A DNA stretch of 64,000 nt, from NCBI GenBank assembly GCA_002633005.1, contig NMRA01000027.1, forward strand, positions 1,611,118 through 1,675,117. Reading direction: 5' to 3'. The first letter of the stretch is position 1. Each line of letters opens with the position of its first letter. The DNA comes from Phoronis australis. Taxonomy: Eukaryota; Phoronida; Phoronidae. A program made the translations under genes and the position numbers. Of the stretch, positions 50,001-59,814 are shown in pieces. The notes beneath the pieces were generated by a model. It saw nothing but the letters and a program-made list of their open reading frames with translations, searched no databases and had not been told where the DNA came from.

Positions 50001-53000
50001 GTGTTGAACGGTTTCCAGTGTGAGTGTATGGCCGGCTACGCCGGGCTTCGCTGCAGTATCAACATTAATGAATGTCTCAGCCACCCTTGTCTCAACGGTT
50101 CCACTTGCGTCGATGGAATCAATCACTACAAATGCATGTGTAAAAGTGGCTTCGGTGGACGCCTTTGTGAACAAGACGAAAACGAATGCCTAAGTTCTCC
50201 CTGCCTAAATGGCGGCATGTGCCGCGATCAGCCGAACAGCTTCTATTGCCAGTGCTTGCCGGGTTTTCATGGCGCTCGCTGCGAGAAAAACGCCGACGAG
50301 TGTGCTTCTAATCCATGTCGAAACGGTGGCACATGCAAGGACTCTGTCAACGGGTACGAGTGCCAATGTCGCATCGGTTTCCATGGTAAATATTGCCAAT
50401 ACGAAGAGGACGAGTGCGCGAGCGAGCCATGCATGAACAATGGCACGTGCATTAATGAAGTTGGTCATTATTTGTGTGAGTGTGTTGTTGGTTTCGAGGG
50501 TATTCATTGTGAAATAAACATTGACGACTGTTCCGAAAAGCCTTGTCAGCACGAATCATTCTGCGAAGACGGCATAAACAGTTTCAACTGTCGATGTTCG
50601 CCGTGGTATAAAGGCAGATTGTGCGGACGACAAGTGCTTAAGAAGCAGTGTCCTTTGATGAGGTGTCTCAACGGTGGCACTGAAATTGTAGAAAATGGTC
50701 GCCAGAAGTGTAAGTGTCGCGAAAGATTCGGGGGTGAGCACTGTGAGAATCCCTCAGGACACAGGGCAGAAAAGCGAAGCCTGGAAAATATGCTGGCTCG
50801 CATACGCCAAGCAGAAAAACTACGGGCAAGACGTCAATTTCTACGAGTGCGTGATCGTATAAAACGACAAACGGAACTTTTCACGCGCTATAAGCGACAA
50901 GTGAACATGTACGTTGACACTCAACAGCTAGAAGGCAACGAAACTTGCAAATTGGATGATATTGATTGCTTAAGGCATGTAGTTTGTGCCAGTAAACCTT
51001 GCATGCATGGGGCAACCTGTTCTGTCTCAGAAAACGGCGATTTCTCGTGTTCTTGCACTAAAGGTTTTGGCGGACATTGTTGTGAGCAATTTTTGGACGA
51101 ATGCATTTCTTCACCGTGCATGCATGACGGTCATTGCGTGGACAGATTCGGGGGATACGAATGCCACTGTCGCCCGGGTTTCTGTGGTCTCCACTGCGAG
51201 ATTGATATCGACGAGTGTTTGAGTCACCCCTGTCATCATGGTGGCACGTGCAGAGACCTTGCTAACAATTTCGTGTGTAACTGTGAACCTGGTTATACAG
51301 GTCACAGATGTGAAGTCAATATCGACGAGTGTTCTAGTCAACCTTGCCGAAACGAGGGTGTATGCAACGACCTCGTGGATTCCTTTTGGTGCCGTTGCCC
51401 GGATGGGTACGGCGGAATTGCGTGCGAGGTCAACGTGAGGCAGTGCGACGGAGATCCTTGCATGCATGGAGGCACGTGCAGTAAAACTGGCAAAAACGAC
51501 ATTAATTGTTTGTGTCTTGACGGCTTCACGGGCTCAAAATGTGAAACAAACGTGAACGAATGCGCAAGCGATCCATGTCAATGCAACTCTACCTGTATAG
51601 ATCTCATAGGAAAGTTCAAGTGCCGATGTTTGCCCGGTTACAAGGGGGCTCTGTGCCAGTTCCAGGTCGATGAATGCCTGAGTCAACCTTGCACACACAA
51701 CGGTACATGTTTAGACAAAGTAAACGATTTTGAATGTCAGTGTGAAGTGGGATTCGTAGGGAAAACGTGTGAAAAGAAAGTGCTCGCATGCGGGAGTTCC
51801 CCGTGTCGCAACAACGGCACGTGCTATGACTCATTTCCGAAGTACGACTGCCAGTGTGCGCAGGGGTTTTATGGAACAAACTGTCGGTATGAAGCCGACG
51901 AATGCAGAAGTGATCCATGTTTCAATGACGGGACCTGTGTGGACAAGGTAAATGGCTATGTCTGTGTGTGTCCCGGGGGATTCTCTGGTTTAATTTGCGA
52001 GAATGATGTGAATGAATGTGAGAGTAACCCGTGCTACGCGAACTCTACGTGCCTGGATGATCGTAATAGGTTCATCTGCGTATGTCAAACAGGATTCATC
52101 GGCACTAAGTGTAAGATTGAAGTCGACGAATGTTCGAGNCATTTCCGAAGTACGACTGCCAGTGTGCGCAGGGGTTTTACGGAACAAACTGTCAGTATGA
52201 AGCCGACGAATGCAGAAGTGATCCATGTTTCAATGACGGGACCTGTGTGGACAAGGTAAATGGCTATGTCTGTGTGTGTCCCGGGGGATTCTCTGGTTTA
52301 ATTTGCGAGAATGATGTGAATGAATGTGAGAGTAACCCGTGCTACGCGAACTCTACGTGCCTGGATGATCGTAATAGGTTCATCTGCGTATGTCAAACAG
52401 GATTCATCGGCACTAAGTGTAAGATTGAAGTCGACGAATGTTCGAGTGGCCCTTGCGAGAACGGAGGTCTATGCGTTGACGAAATCAACTCTTACGAGTG
52501 CCAGTGCCTTGCTGGGTTTACTGGAATTTATTGTGAAACTAACATCGACGAATGTGCCAGTGATCCCTGCTCAGCTATGGGCCTGTGCATCGATGGAATA
52601 GATTGCTTCGAATGCAAATGTTGGCCCGGTTTTGACGGACTGCTCTGCGAACAAGACATTGACGAATGTCTCAGCAAACCCTGCCAGAACGATGGAAAGT
52701 GCGTCGACGGCAAAAACTCGTTTTCGTGTGTTTGCCCCGACGGTTACGCCGACGAGTTGTGTGACATAGTTACTGACCGTTGTTTGCTAATCAGATGCGC
52801 ACCGGGAGTACCTTGTGTGAACACCGAGTTCGGTCCAACCTGTCAGTGCCCCCCGGGTCTGATGGGAGCCCACTGTCAATACGACATGGATGAGTGTGCC
52901 AGTACACCTTGTGCAAATTACGGGCGCTGCGTGGACCATACAGGCGGTTTCACGTGCGAGTGTGTCAACGGTTACCGTGGCATAACGTGTCAAATTGAGC

Positions 53001-55019
53001 CGGATCCGTGTACCCAACTGATTTGTGAAAACCATGGTACATGTGTCCATTTAGAAATTGGCCTTGGTTGTGCTTGTTTGCCAGGTTTTACAGGAAGTCG
53101 TTGTGAGCAAATAGCGAATGGTTGTTCAAGTCAGCCGTGTCTTCACGATGGGCTCTGTGAAGTACTCGGACAGGGCTTCAAATGTGATTGTAGGGCAGGG
53201 TACGGTGGCGATAGATGTGAGAACGTAGTCAACCCCTGTGCACAGAGACCATGCAGGAATAAGGCTGAATGTCACGTAGTATCGTCCAAAAACGCAAAGG
53301 GCCATTTGATTTCCGTTAACTATAAGTGCGTATGTTCTCCAGCTTACACTGGTTACAATTGCGAGACTAGAATTTGCGATACGCATCCCTGTAAGAATAA
53401 CGGTGTGTGCTTCGACAGGTCTTTAGAACATCGCAAGCAAGACACGGACGTGGACGCTTTACAAAGAGGTTTTATTTGCATGTGTACGGGTCACTTCACC
53501 GGGGATTTGTGCGAGCGCAACTTGAAACTATGTCAACCTAATCCGTGTATGCACGGTGGTCAGTGCGGATTCGACGACGCAGGCAGTCAACAGTGCGACT
53601 GCCCCCCTGGTTTTACAGGACACTTTTGCCAACATCCTCCTAAAAGAGGAATACATATTTGTGTCAAGATTCAATGTCAAAATGGCGGTTCCTGTTCATT
53701 CAATAACACAGGAAGTGAGGTTTGCAATTGTCCACCACCGTATGGAGGGGACTATTGCGAGGTGGTTGCTAGGCCGTCCAATGATGCCGAGCAAAACCTT
53801 GTCAATACTGGAATTCAAGGATGTTTCGACAATGCGTGTCAGAATGGCGGAACTTGTGCTGCTGACGGCAAGGGTGGACATGCGTGCCAATGTCCAAATC
53901 AGTATACGGGTGAACAATGCGAGACCAACTTGAAAGGCTTTGCAAAAGATCTCGAACAATGCGTTCGCATGGCTTGCCAGAATGGAGGTACTTGTATCAA
54001 ACACAGTGATCAACAAGAGACGTGCAAGTGTCCGCCAAAGTACAAGGGAGAGAGGTGCGAAGCCAAGCTCGAGATGAGTTTCGGCACCGAAGAACAATGC
54101 AATCTTGATTGTAAAAATGGCGGAACATGCGTTAGACGACACAAACGAGATGGCATGACAAATAGCACGAATGAGCACTGCAACTGCGCAGAGCATTTCA
54201 CCGGACGCACCTGTGAGAGTAGAGTGACGAAAGTATCCATTTGCGAAAGGGTTGTTTGCCAAAATGGTGGCATGTGTGTGAAGCAAGCTCACGGCACCGA
54301 AACTTGCAAGTGTCCTCAACACTTTGAGGGACAACTGTGCGAACACGCTCGAACAACCCAATATACGACAACTTTGACCACAAAGCAGGTTAATTTCACC
54401 GATGCTACTGTTTCCAGCGTACTGTCCAGTACAACGCGGGATAACGATTCCTGTGCGGTGAAAGCATGCAAAAATGGGGGGACTTGCTTTCATGGCGTTA
54501 ACGGCAAAGATAGCTGTGTCTGCGTAGACGGGTACAACGGGAACCTGTGTGAATTGAGGGCTAATGTGAAAGAAGCCATTGAGAAGACCATGGTTAAACC
54601 ATGTAGCGAAAACATTTGTAAGAATGGTGCAACCTGTTTCGAGCACTTTGGCGGGAGACTGGAATGCCATTGTCCGATTCAATTCAGCGGTAGCATATGC
54701 GAGCTGCCTTCTGACCGCGTGAAAGCTCCCGCGGAAATTGCCAAGAACTTTCACAACGAACGCTGCTCGAAGATTTGTCGAAACGGCGGTACTTGCGTTA
54801 TAGGCAAGGACAAGCAAGAAACATGCTTCTGCCTTGAGGATTATTCGGGCGAGCAGTGTGAGGTAAACCTAGAAGAGTTATACAAAGACCAAAGCCAGAA
54901 TGAATGCAACGAGCAAACGTGCCAGAATGGCGGGGTATGCGAAATCGATGAGTCCACTGGGGCAAACAAGTGTCGCTGCAAGAGAGAATACACTGGCGAA
55001 TGGTGTCAGACGAATAAGA
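40771..55019 (+). CDS. Giant WSC-domain, multi-EGF secreted or surface protein, 3'-incomplete gene
   Basis: Five exons (40771-41042, 41412-41584, 41967-44483, 47471-47587, 48442-55019) encode about 3,116 residues once the 308-base assembly duplication at 51832-52446 is collapsed. Order: signal peptide, eight-Cys WSC domain, EGF-like repeats 1-43, a basic linker with three furin-type sites (50742-50942), then EGF-like repeats 44-72. Many repeats carry the D-(I/V)-(D/N)-E-C calcium-binding signature. EGF-exon boundaries are all phase 1. No laminin G, LNR, avidin, CUB or membrane segment is visible. The last exon ends at a gtaagt donor, so the C-terminus lies outside the window. WSC domains are thought to bind carbohydrate, so an adhesion or matrix role is likely but inferred. 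It resembles Notch and fibropellins in repeat style only, and I can assign no orthologue. Confidence 0.9.
41412..41584 (+). CDS. WSC-EGF gene exon 2: second half of WSC domain
   Basis: The acceptor is cattcaacag (41411) and the donor gtaaga starts at 41585. It encodes [14 protein letters not shown], then [20 protein letters not shown] and [10 protein letters not shown]. The C-x-C, C-x3-C-S-G and CGG...VY pattern is the end of a WSC domain. With exon 1 the total is eight cysteines, the family number. It ends in phase 1, the phase used by all later introns of the gene. Confidence 0.85.
41967..44483 (+). CDS. WSC-EGF gene exon 3: 22 EGF-like repeats in one exon
   Basis: The acceptor is tcttgtttcag (41966) and the donor a|gtaagt starts at 44484. 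It encodes EGF repeats 1-22, starting [18 protein letters not shown] and ending in the middle of repeat 22 (CKCSPGYT). Repeats 4-8 (about 42340-42905) share a distinct opening of the type C-(I/V/M)-P-N-P-C without the calcium-binding acidic residues and are more alike than the rest, indicating local duplication. From repeat 11 the NVDEC/NIDEC/NINEC calcium-binding opening is common. It is unusual for this many EGF modules to lack internal introns. Confidence 0.93.
44484..45525. other. Intron of WSC-EGF gene, first part
   Basis: No exon or repeat recognised. The open frame continues a few codons past the donor (to a stop at 44528), which is intron read-through. Confidence 0.5.
45526..45905. 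mobile_element. Inverted-repeat MITE, family shared with 57157-57535
   Basis: The ends (atcaggg...gagatctaatc on the left, its inverse near gattagtctcctggccctgat on the right) and inner segments are imperfect inverse copies. A 26-base block beginning taagtgcaaacttggact at 45751 recurs unchanged at 57377, and flanking sequence is similar, so the two are copies of one family. The minus-strand frame here (134 codons) is not a gene. Confidence 0.65.
46157..46470 (-). pseudogene. Penelope-like retroelement remnant (GIY-YIG endonuclease end)
   Basis: The minus strand has about 100 open codons: [20 protein letters not shown], then [40 protein letters not shown], and [20 protein letters not shown] ending NIKTS and a stop (46157-46159). 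This is the GIY-YIG endonuclease at the C-terminus of Penelope-like elements. IYLI...CVGQT corresponds to the GIY-YIG core, with the expected Arg, the REQYWI Glu, and the final GLN. No reverse transcriptase region is recognisable upstream, so the copy is truncated. It lies antisense inside an intron of the WSC-EGF gene. Confidence 0.8.
46471..47470. other. Intron of WSC-EGF gene, remainder
   Basis: Nothing recognised before the acceptor of exon 4 (gtgcttctag at 47470). Confidence 0.5.
47471..47587 (+). CDS. WSC-EGF gene exon 4: one EGF module
   Basis: 117 bases between acceptor gcttctag and donor acag|gtgaaa, phase 1 on both sides. It encodes [20 protein letters not shown], then [20 protein letters not shown]. 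It completes EGF 22 and provides most of EGF 23. It is the only single-EGF exon seen in the gene, and it joins in frame to exon 5 (G-V-A-C-E). Confidence 0.88.
47725..47985 (-). mobile_element. Dispersed GC-rich-ended repeat, copy B
   Basis: The reverse complement matches the order of landmarks at 23816-24020 (cacccgggggg..., catttggtgaagtgggcaaaaa, ggtccgcctcagtgaaac, acaaaagtc, caattcac, ggctggtgcgcgcat). It sits in the 0.85 kb intron between exons 4 and 5 of the WSC-EGF gene. Confidence 0.65.
48442..55019 (+). CDS. WSC-EGF gene exon 5: ~49 EGF-like repeats in one 6.3 kb exon
   Basis: The acceptor is ttcaattggcag (48441) and the donor a|gtaagt starts at 55020. The frame is open throughout except at an artefactual duplication around the N at 52139. 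It encodes [15 protein letters not shown]..., EGF repeats 24-43, a basic linker, then repeats 44-72. Up to about repeat 56 most repeats have the calcium-binding (D/N)-(I/V)-(D/N)-E-C opening. Repeats 64-72 mostly lack it, use the C-x-NGG-(T/S/M/A)-C form and are separated by longer Ser/Thr/Lys-rich spacers. An exon of 6.3 kb without introns is exceptional for an EGF gene and suggests internal tandem duplication or past intron loss. Antisense frames of up to 373 codons are shadows. Confidence 0.93.
50742..50942 (+). other. Basic linker with three furin-type cleavage sites
   Basis: Between EGF 43 and EGF 44 the protein has about 66 residues without cysteine. It is rich in Arg, Lys and Gln, with R-A-R-R (50823-50834), R-I-K-R (50856-50867) and R-Y-K-R (50886-50897), each followed by Gln. 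An R-A-E-K-R lies at 50763-50777. All three R-X-(K/R)-R sites fit the furin consensus. Cleavage would split the protein into two chains, as at the S1 site of Notch. Whether the chains stay associated is unknown. Confidence 0.75.
51832..52138 (+). repeat. First copy of a 307 bp duplication inside EGF exon
   Basis: Identical except for two visible substitutions (t/c near 51871 and g/a near 51887) to 52140-52446. It covers most of EGF 51, EGFs 52-53 and the start of 54. The copies are separated by a single N. The total of 308 extra bases is not a multiple of three and breaks the frame, although each flanking frame is otherwise open for kilobases. Collapsing one copy restores an uninterrupted exon. 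Confidence 0.93.
52139..52139. other. Assembly join (single N) between EGF duplicate copies
   Basis: The N falls exactly at the end of copy 1 and the start of copy 2, the same geometry as at 7083. It marks two overlapping contig ends that were not merged. Confidence 0.9.
52140..52446 (+). repeat. Second copy of the 307 bp EGF duplication
   Basis: Same sequence as 51832-52138 with two substitutions. The downstream reading frame (FPKYDCQC...[13 protein letters not shown]) continues from this copy to 55019. A gene predictor would split the gene here into two models of 1293 and 971 codons. Confidence 0.93.
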
Positions 55020-55199
55020 GTAAGTTGATGACAGTTATATCTTGATATCGTCATTGTTAAAATAGACCGGGATCCCAGAGCTTTTTTGGGCATGAAAAGC
55101 TAACCAATTTTCTTTGGTGCCACAGTGCTCTGTGGGTATCCTGATGCTTGGAAATGGCCGTCTGGCAGGTTCGCTCTGGTGGGTGTGGTCAGGGGAGCC

Positions 55200-55990
55200 A
55201 AGAGAATTACACTAAAAAATTGAGCTAGATCAACTTTTCTGGTAACCACTTAAAACTGCCTTCGATACCTGCTACGTCATCCATTGTATCAAAATTGGTC
55301 AATGCCAGACAATTTCAGTGGTGGGGAGTACCCGCCAGACGAACATATACAGGGTACAAAAATTGAGCTAGATCAATCCAAGAGGTAACCGTTTGAAACC
55401 AGTCGCAAAATATTCACCATAAGCCCAGGCATCAGGAATGAACACTGCCAGACAAATCTAGTGGTGGGTTACCCCCGCCAGACACGCCCAAATACCTGAA
55501 TTGAGCTAGATCAACCTATCAGGTAACCGTTTGAAACCAATTGCACGATGTTCAGCATCAATGAACATGGCACAACAGTTAGCTGCCAGACAATTTCAGT
55601 GGTGGGGTGCCCCTGCCAGACGATTATTAAAAAGTGTTAAAAATTGAGCTAGATCAACCCAAGAGGTAACCGCTTAAAACCAGTTCCAAAATATTCACCG
55701 TAAGCCCAGGTATAACAAATGAACACTGCCAGACAAATCTAGTGGTAGGTTAGCTTCGCCAGACACACCCGAATACATGAATTGAGCTAGATCAACCCAA
55801 GAGGTAACCGCATGAAACCATTTGCAAAATATTCGCCGTAAGCCCAGGTATCAAGAATAAATACTGCCAGACAAATCTAGTGGTGGGTTATCCCCGCCAG
55901 ACACGCCCAAGTACCTGAGTTGAGCTAGATCAACCCGCCAGGTAACCGCTTAAAACCATTTGCATAATGTCGAGCAACATTCTGCATGCA
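55200..55990 (+). repeat. Left transposon arm: six ~140 bp tandem subrepeats
   Basis: The block ttgagctagatcaa.c followed by aggtaaccg recurs at about 55222, 55365, 55503, 55646, 55784 and 55922, spaced 138-143 bases. Each unit also has ccagacaaat/ttc(t/a)agtggtggg. Alternate units are more alike (138/143 pattern), suggesting duplication of a two-unit block. Confidence 0.85.
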
Positions 55991-57156
55991 ACAAAAGATA
56001 CTTTACAGTCATTTTTAGCGGTGGGGCAGTAGCGTGCAGAGGTTTGATCGATGTAGGGGCTACTTTTTTACACGTCCCTATCTCTCTAATGAAATGCATA
56101 TATCCTGTTTAGGTACTGTACGTAGCGAACATGGTGGTTCGAATTTCAAGAACGGTGGATCTTGGTATTTTGCAAACGTCGACACTATAGAGTTTTCGGC
56201 GATGCCTTTGACGCAGCTTTGAATTAGGGGGAAGGGGAATCTGTATACATGACGACGACTCATGTTCATGAGATGAGACGGAATTTGTAATACCAGATAC
56301 GAGGATGCTGTGACGGTTGCTCGCAAAGAACGGGACACAAATTAGGATGTAATGTGGTCCAAAAAGAGAACATTCTCGCGTTATTTCCTGTCGAAGTTTC
56401 AAATCAGCCATGCTTAAATGAGTGATTACACCTGATGGCTACTCAGACGGAAATATGAAGTCTAGTTGGCGAATGACTTAACAAAATTGTATATCTGGTT
56501 GTATTTTAGCGTGTTACTTAAGTTGCTTACATCGCTGGAGATGGGGACATCCCACTATTTCGAAAGTTTACTACTCGGAAGGTTCCCTGACTATTCCTTC
56601 AACGATTCATCACTCCGAAGATTCACCGCTCCAAACATATCTATACTTTCAGACTCAGATGTGATTTTTGAACTTTTGCATTTTAAAATAAACGATATTT
56701 CGGCTATTAGATGCACCTATACCGAAAACAACGTCCGGGCACTAAAACACTTTGGGTTTTATGTAGACAGTGACCACCGTCTCCAGCTGGCCAGCACAAC
56801 TAGAAACGGTAGTCTGGCAGAATTCATGCGCATGCGAAATTGCCCGCATGTCTTAAAATGAGAACGCACTTGCATTTTAAAATGATATGAAGTAGGAATA
56901 CTGATGAATCATCAGCCAAGATACAATTCATCAAATTCATGTCAAGATCGAATCGCAGCGCGACGCACACGGCCGGGTCGAAACTAAATGAAGTTACTAG
57001 GCCACCCTGTCCCTGCCAGTCCTCATGAAGTCGGGGAGTCCCATTTAGTCTTCTTAAATTGAAAACGCCGTTGGTCGCCGCAGCCGTGCCGCAGATGTTG
57101 TCTTTGCTTGAGAATGAGTCATGATCACACAACCAATATAGTGAACTGTCGGAATT

Positions 57157-57535
57157 CTGGGCCCAGTCTCGAATAATGTTTGGCATTTTTAATTTACTTT
57201 TGTGCGAACTCAAGATAAGTGTCCATTACTCAATGCTCGAATACATAATGACTTACGTGGATGGTTGATTCGTCATATTTTTCAGTTGACAAAACCAACA
57301 TTAAAACTAAAAGTTTGAGTTTAAACTCGAAATTTCGAATTTTTACTCGAGTTTGTAGTACGCATATAAAGGTTTTTAAGTGCAAACTTGGACTAGAAAC
57401 TCATATGCATGAGCTATAATTATTCGAGCACAATCTGATAACCACTTGTCTTGAGTTCGCACAAAAGGAGCAAAGAAATTGCCAAAAATAATTTCCAGTT
57501 CGTTTCGAATACAAAGATTAGAGACCGGGCCCAGG
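57157..57535. mobile_element. MITE nested in the large transposon
   Basis: Its ends are ctgggcccagtctcgaa on the left and the inverse near tagagaccgggcccag on the right, with further inverted similarity inward (gtgcgaactcaagataagtg / cacttgtcttgagttcgcac). It shares a long identical block with the element at 45526-45905, so the family is dispersed. Its insertion post-dates the host transposon. Confidence 0.7.
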
Positions 57536-58972
57536 GTTTGGAATAGTGGAAATTCAAAGTAGTGATCTTTAGAAGATAACGAACCTTCGGAGTAATGGGC
57601 ATTCTGAGTACTGGACCTTAGGAGTATTGAACCTTCGTCATAGTGACATGGAACCCTGGAAATCTTTTCCATCTAGTTTGTGGCTCGTATGAAGTCTGCA
57701 GGGTTGTGCACCATTGACATTGATTGACTAGAGAAGATTTTCATTGACTAAAGTTGAGGTCTATGCCTACCTTTCCATCATAACGTGAAAATGCTCAACG
57801 GTGTATTCTCAGTGCAAGAAAACACAGTAGTTGTAGGTCTGGCTTTTAGCACGACGGAGAACTGACTACAATGAACTTACTGTCAGCATGTACCGAATTT
57901 AAAAGAACAGAAACGTTCAAACGTGTACACGCATGCATGTCAATCCATCCAACAATCAAAGTGGACACTGGTTGAACAACATATTTACAAATTTGACGAT
58001 CACTTTCAATACAAAATTTGAAAATGCCTACATTTCCACCGTACTATGGTTGCAATCAAACCAAAAATAGCAGAATAACAAATCTCAATTTTTCTGCTGT
58101 TGTGTTTCTTGGCCGAGTTTAAGACCTTCACACCGCACTACTTTTTGGGAGTTCTCTCGTTGTTATTTACATTAACATGGAGCTTACTTAGGTCTTAGGG
58201 CTAGACTTTTATGCTTAGGTATAGACATTCACTTCTGGACTCACTTGTTACCCTTTGTTGTAGCCACCACGCGCGTGCTTTATGAATAACATTCTCCTCT
58301 TATCGTATGCACGATCCTGTCATCTACACAAACAGCGGCACTCGGGCGAAGTTTACCGAGTTTGGTCCGACGCTATATGACGCGGTTTGAATCAGAAGCG
58401 GATTCAAAATTATTGCTAACTTAGTTATCATTGTAGGTAGCACCAGTAGCTGAAACAATTTTGTTGTTATTGTCCAATTAAACCCTATCTTTAACGAATA
58501 TGCTGGGGGTGGACCTTTTCAGCGGGGTAGGGGCTCGATTGAACCCCCCGAACCCTCCCCCGGCTACGGGATATGGGCCTGTACTATCAATAATAAAAGT
58601 AGAAAGGTGAAGCATAAACTAGATTCTTTGTTTAATTCAACTGCAATTCAGTCACTATTTCCAAAAATATACATAGTCGTTGGATACCCCTTCCCCAATG
58701 TGGATGCCCGGGTCCGTCGCCACGGTGGCTGAGCACCATATACAACATTTATGGATAATTAATTCGAACGTGTTTTATATTCACTATGAAGACAAAAAGC
58801 GAACAGTTCCATTGCCCGCATATCTGTGTCGTGCCAATGAAATGATTGTCAATCCAACTAAACTGAAAAACTAATAGGACTCGTTATACCCACGAATCAG
58901 TTGTGAATAAAATGTTCGCAACATGAACAGAATTTTTTATCTGCATTACAGCTTTGATAGTTTCCACGAAAT

Positions 58973-59437
58973 CTAACACGACCATACATACCCAATATCA
59001 GATGCCGCAGAGGTGTTTTCAGCCTTTTTGGAGAACACCATATCAAACATAAAAAATACAGACTGTTTCAAAGAGAGGTCAACAGCCGCTCTATTAAAGT
59101 TCTTCCTCGTTTGTAGCACTGAGAACGCACCGTTTTCCAGCGCTTCACGTAATATTGGGTTTGCCAATTTCAACTTTTGGTAAAACAATGTTCCCCATGT
59201 GGCGTAGTTTGGGTGGTTCAGGGCAAAAGATACATCTAGCGTAGTCGGAAAAATGTTGGTATAGCCACTGAAGTCATTGTTCTTGACGCATTTCTGGAGT
59301 TCTCTGTGGGCTCGGTTGATGAGAAAGACGAAGATTGCCCAAAACTGACCAGTTTTGCCAAATTTGCCATTAATAACTGTGTGAAATGAAGGTAGATGGC
59401 TCGCAAACATAACGCAGGCGACAGCAAAAGACGGCAT
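58973..59437 (-). pseudogene. Coding remnant inside transposon (expanded invertebrate ORF family)
   Basis: The minus-strand frame of about 154 codons includes FHTVINGKFGKTGQFWAIFV, NIFPTTLDVSFALNHPNYAT, LYQKLKL-like and LENGAFSVLQTRKNFNRAAV, then DLSLKQS and AENTSAASDIG before a possible donor (g|gtatgt). The order HxNYA..., E.G.F.V..T...F.....D..LEQ resembles an uncharacterised protein family that is highly multiplied in marine invertebrate genomes. That family match is from memory. A block of about 12 residues interrupts the LxQ...NxxA region, so the copy may be damaged or contain a tiny intron. It could be cargo or part of the element's own gene. Confidence 0.5.
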
Positions 59438-59814
59438 TTTGATTTATTCCTTTTAGCAGTTGCATCAAATGACTCGTCCGAAAACAAAGAGACGCAGAGA
59501 AAACACAATGTGCTATCCGTCATGGACGGGTTTTTAGGTTTTGCTTTTAGTAGTGAATTATGTGGAGTATTCCGCTGTTTTCGCATGGACTTGTGAGGTC
59601 GCTCGAACCTCAGGCGCGATTTTTCTGGTTTTCATGCCCTGACATAAACTTGCAGACAAAAATCTCTGCACCTTGTGCAGTGACATATGTCGTACAGACT
59701 TAGTGGCTCTATTGAAAATCGAAGTGCCTGGTTCCTGATTGTGATGCTTATTCAGCGTGAATGGGCTTATAATCAATTTCGTTTCGACTCTTTATTTGTC
59801 TGATGGAGGCATCT

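Noticed and set aside
53696-54817. Minus-strand open frame of 373 codons
   Set aside because: Also antisense to clearly coding EGF repeats 64-71. No start context, splice signals or domain pattern of its own.
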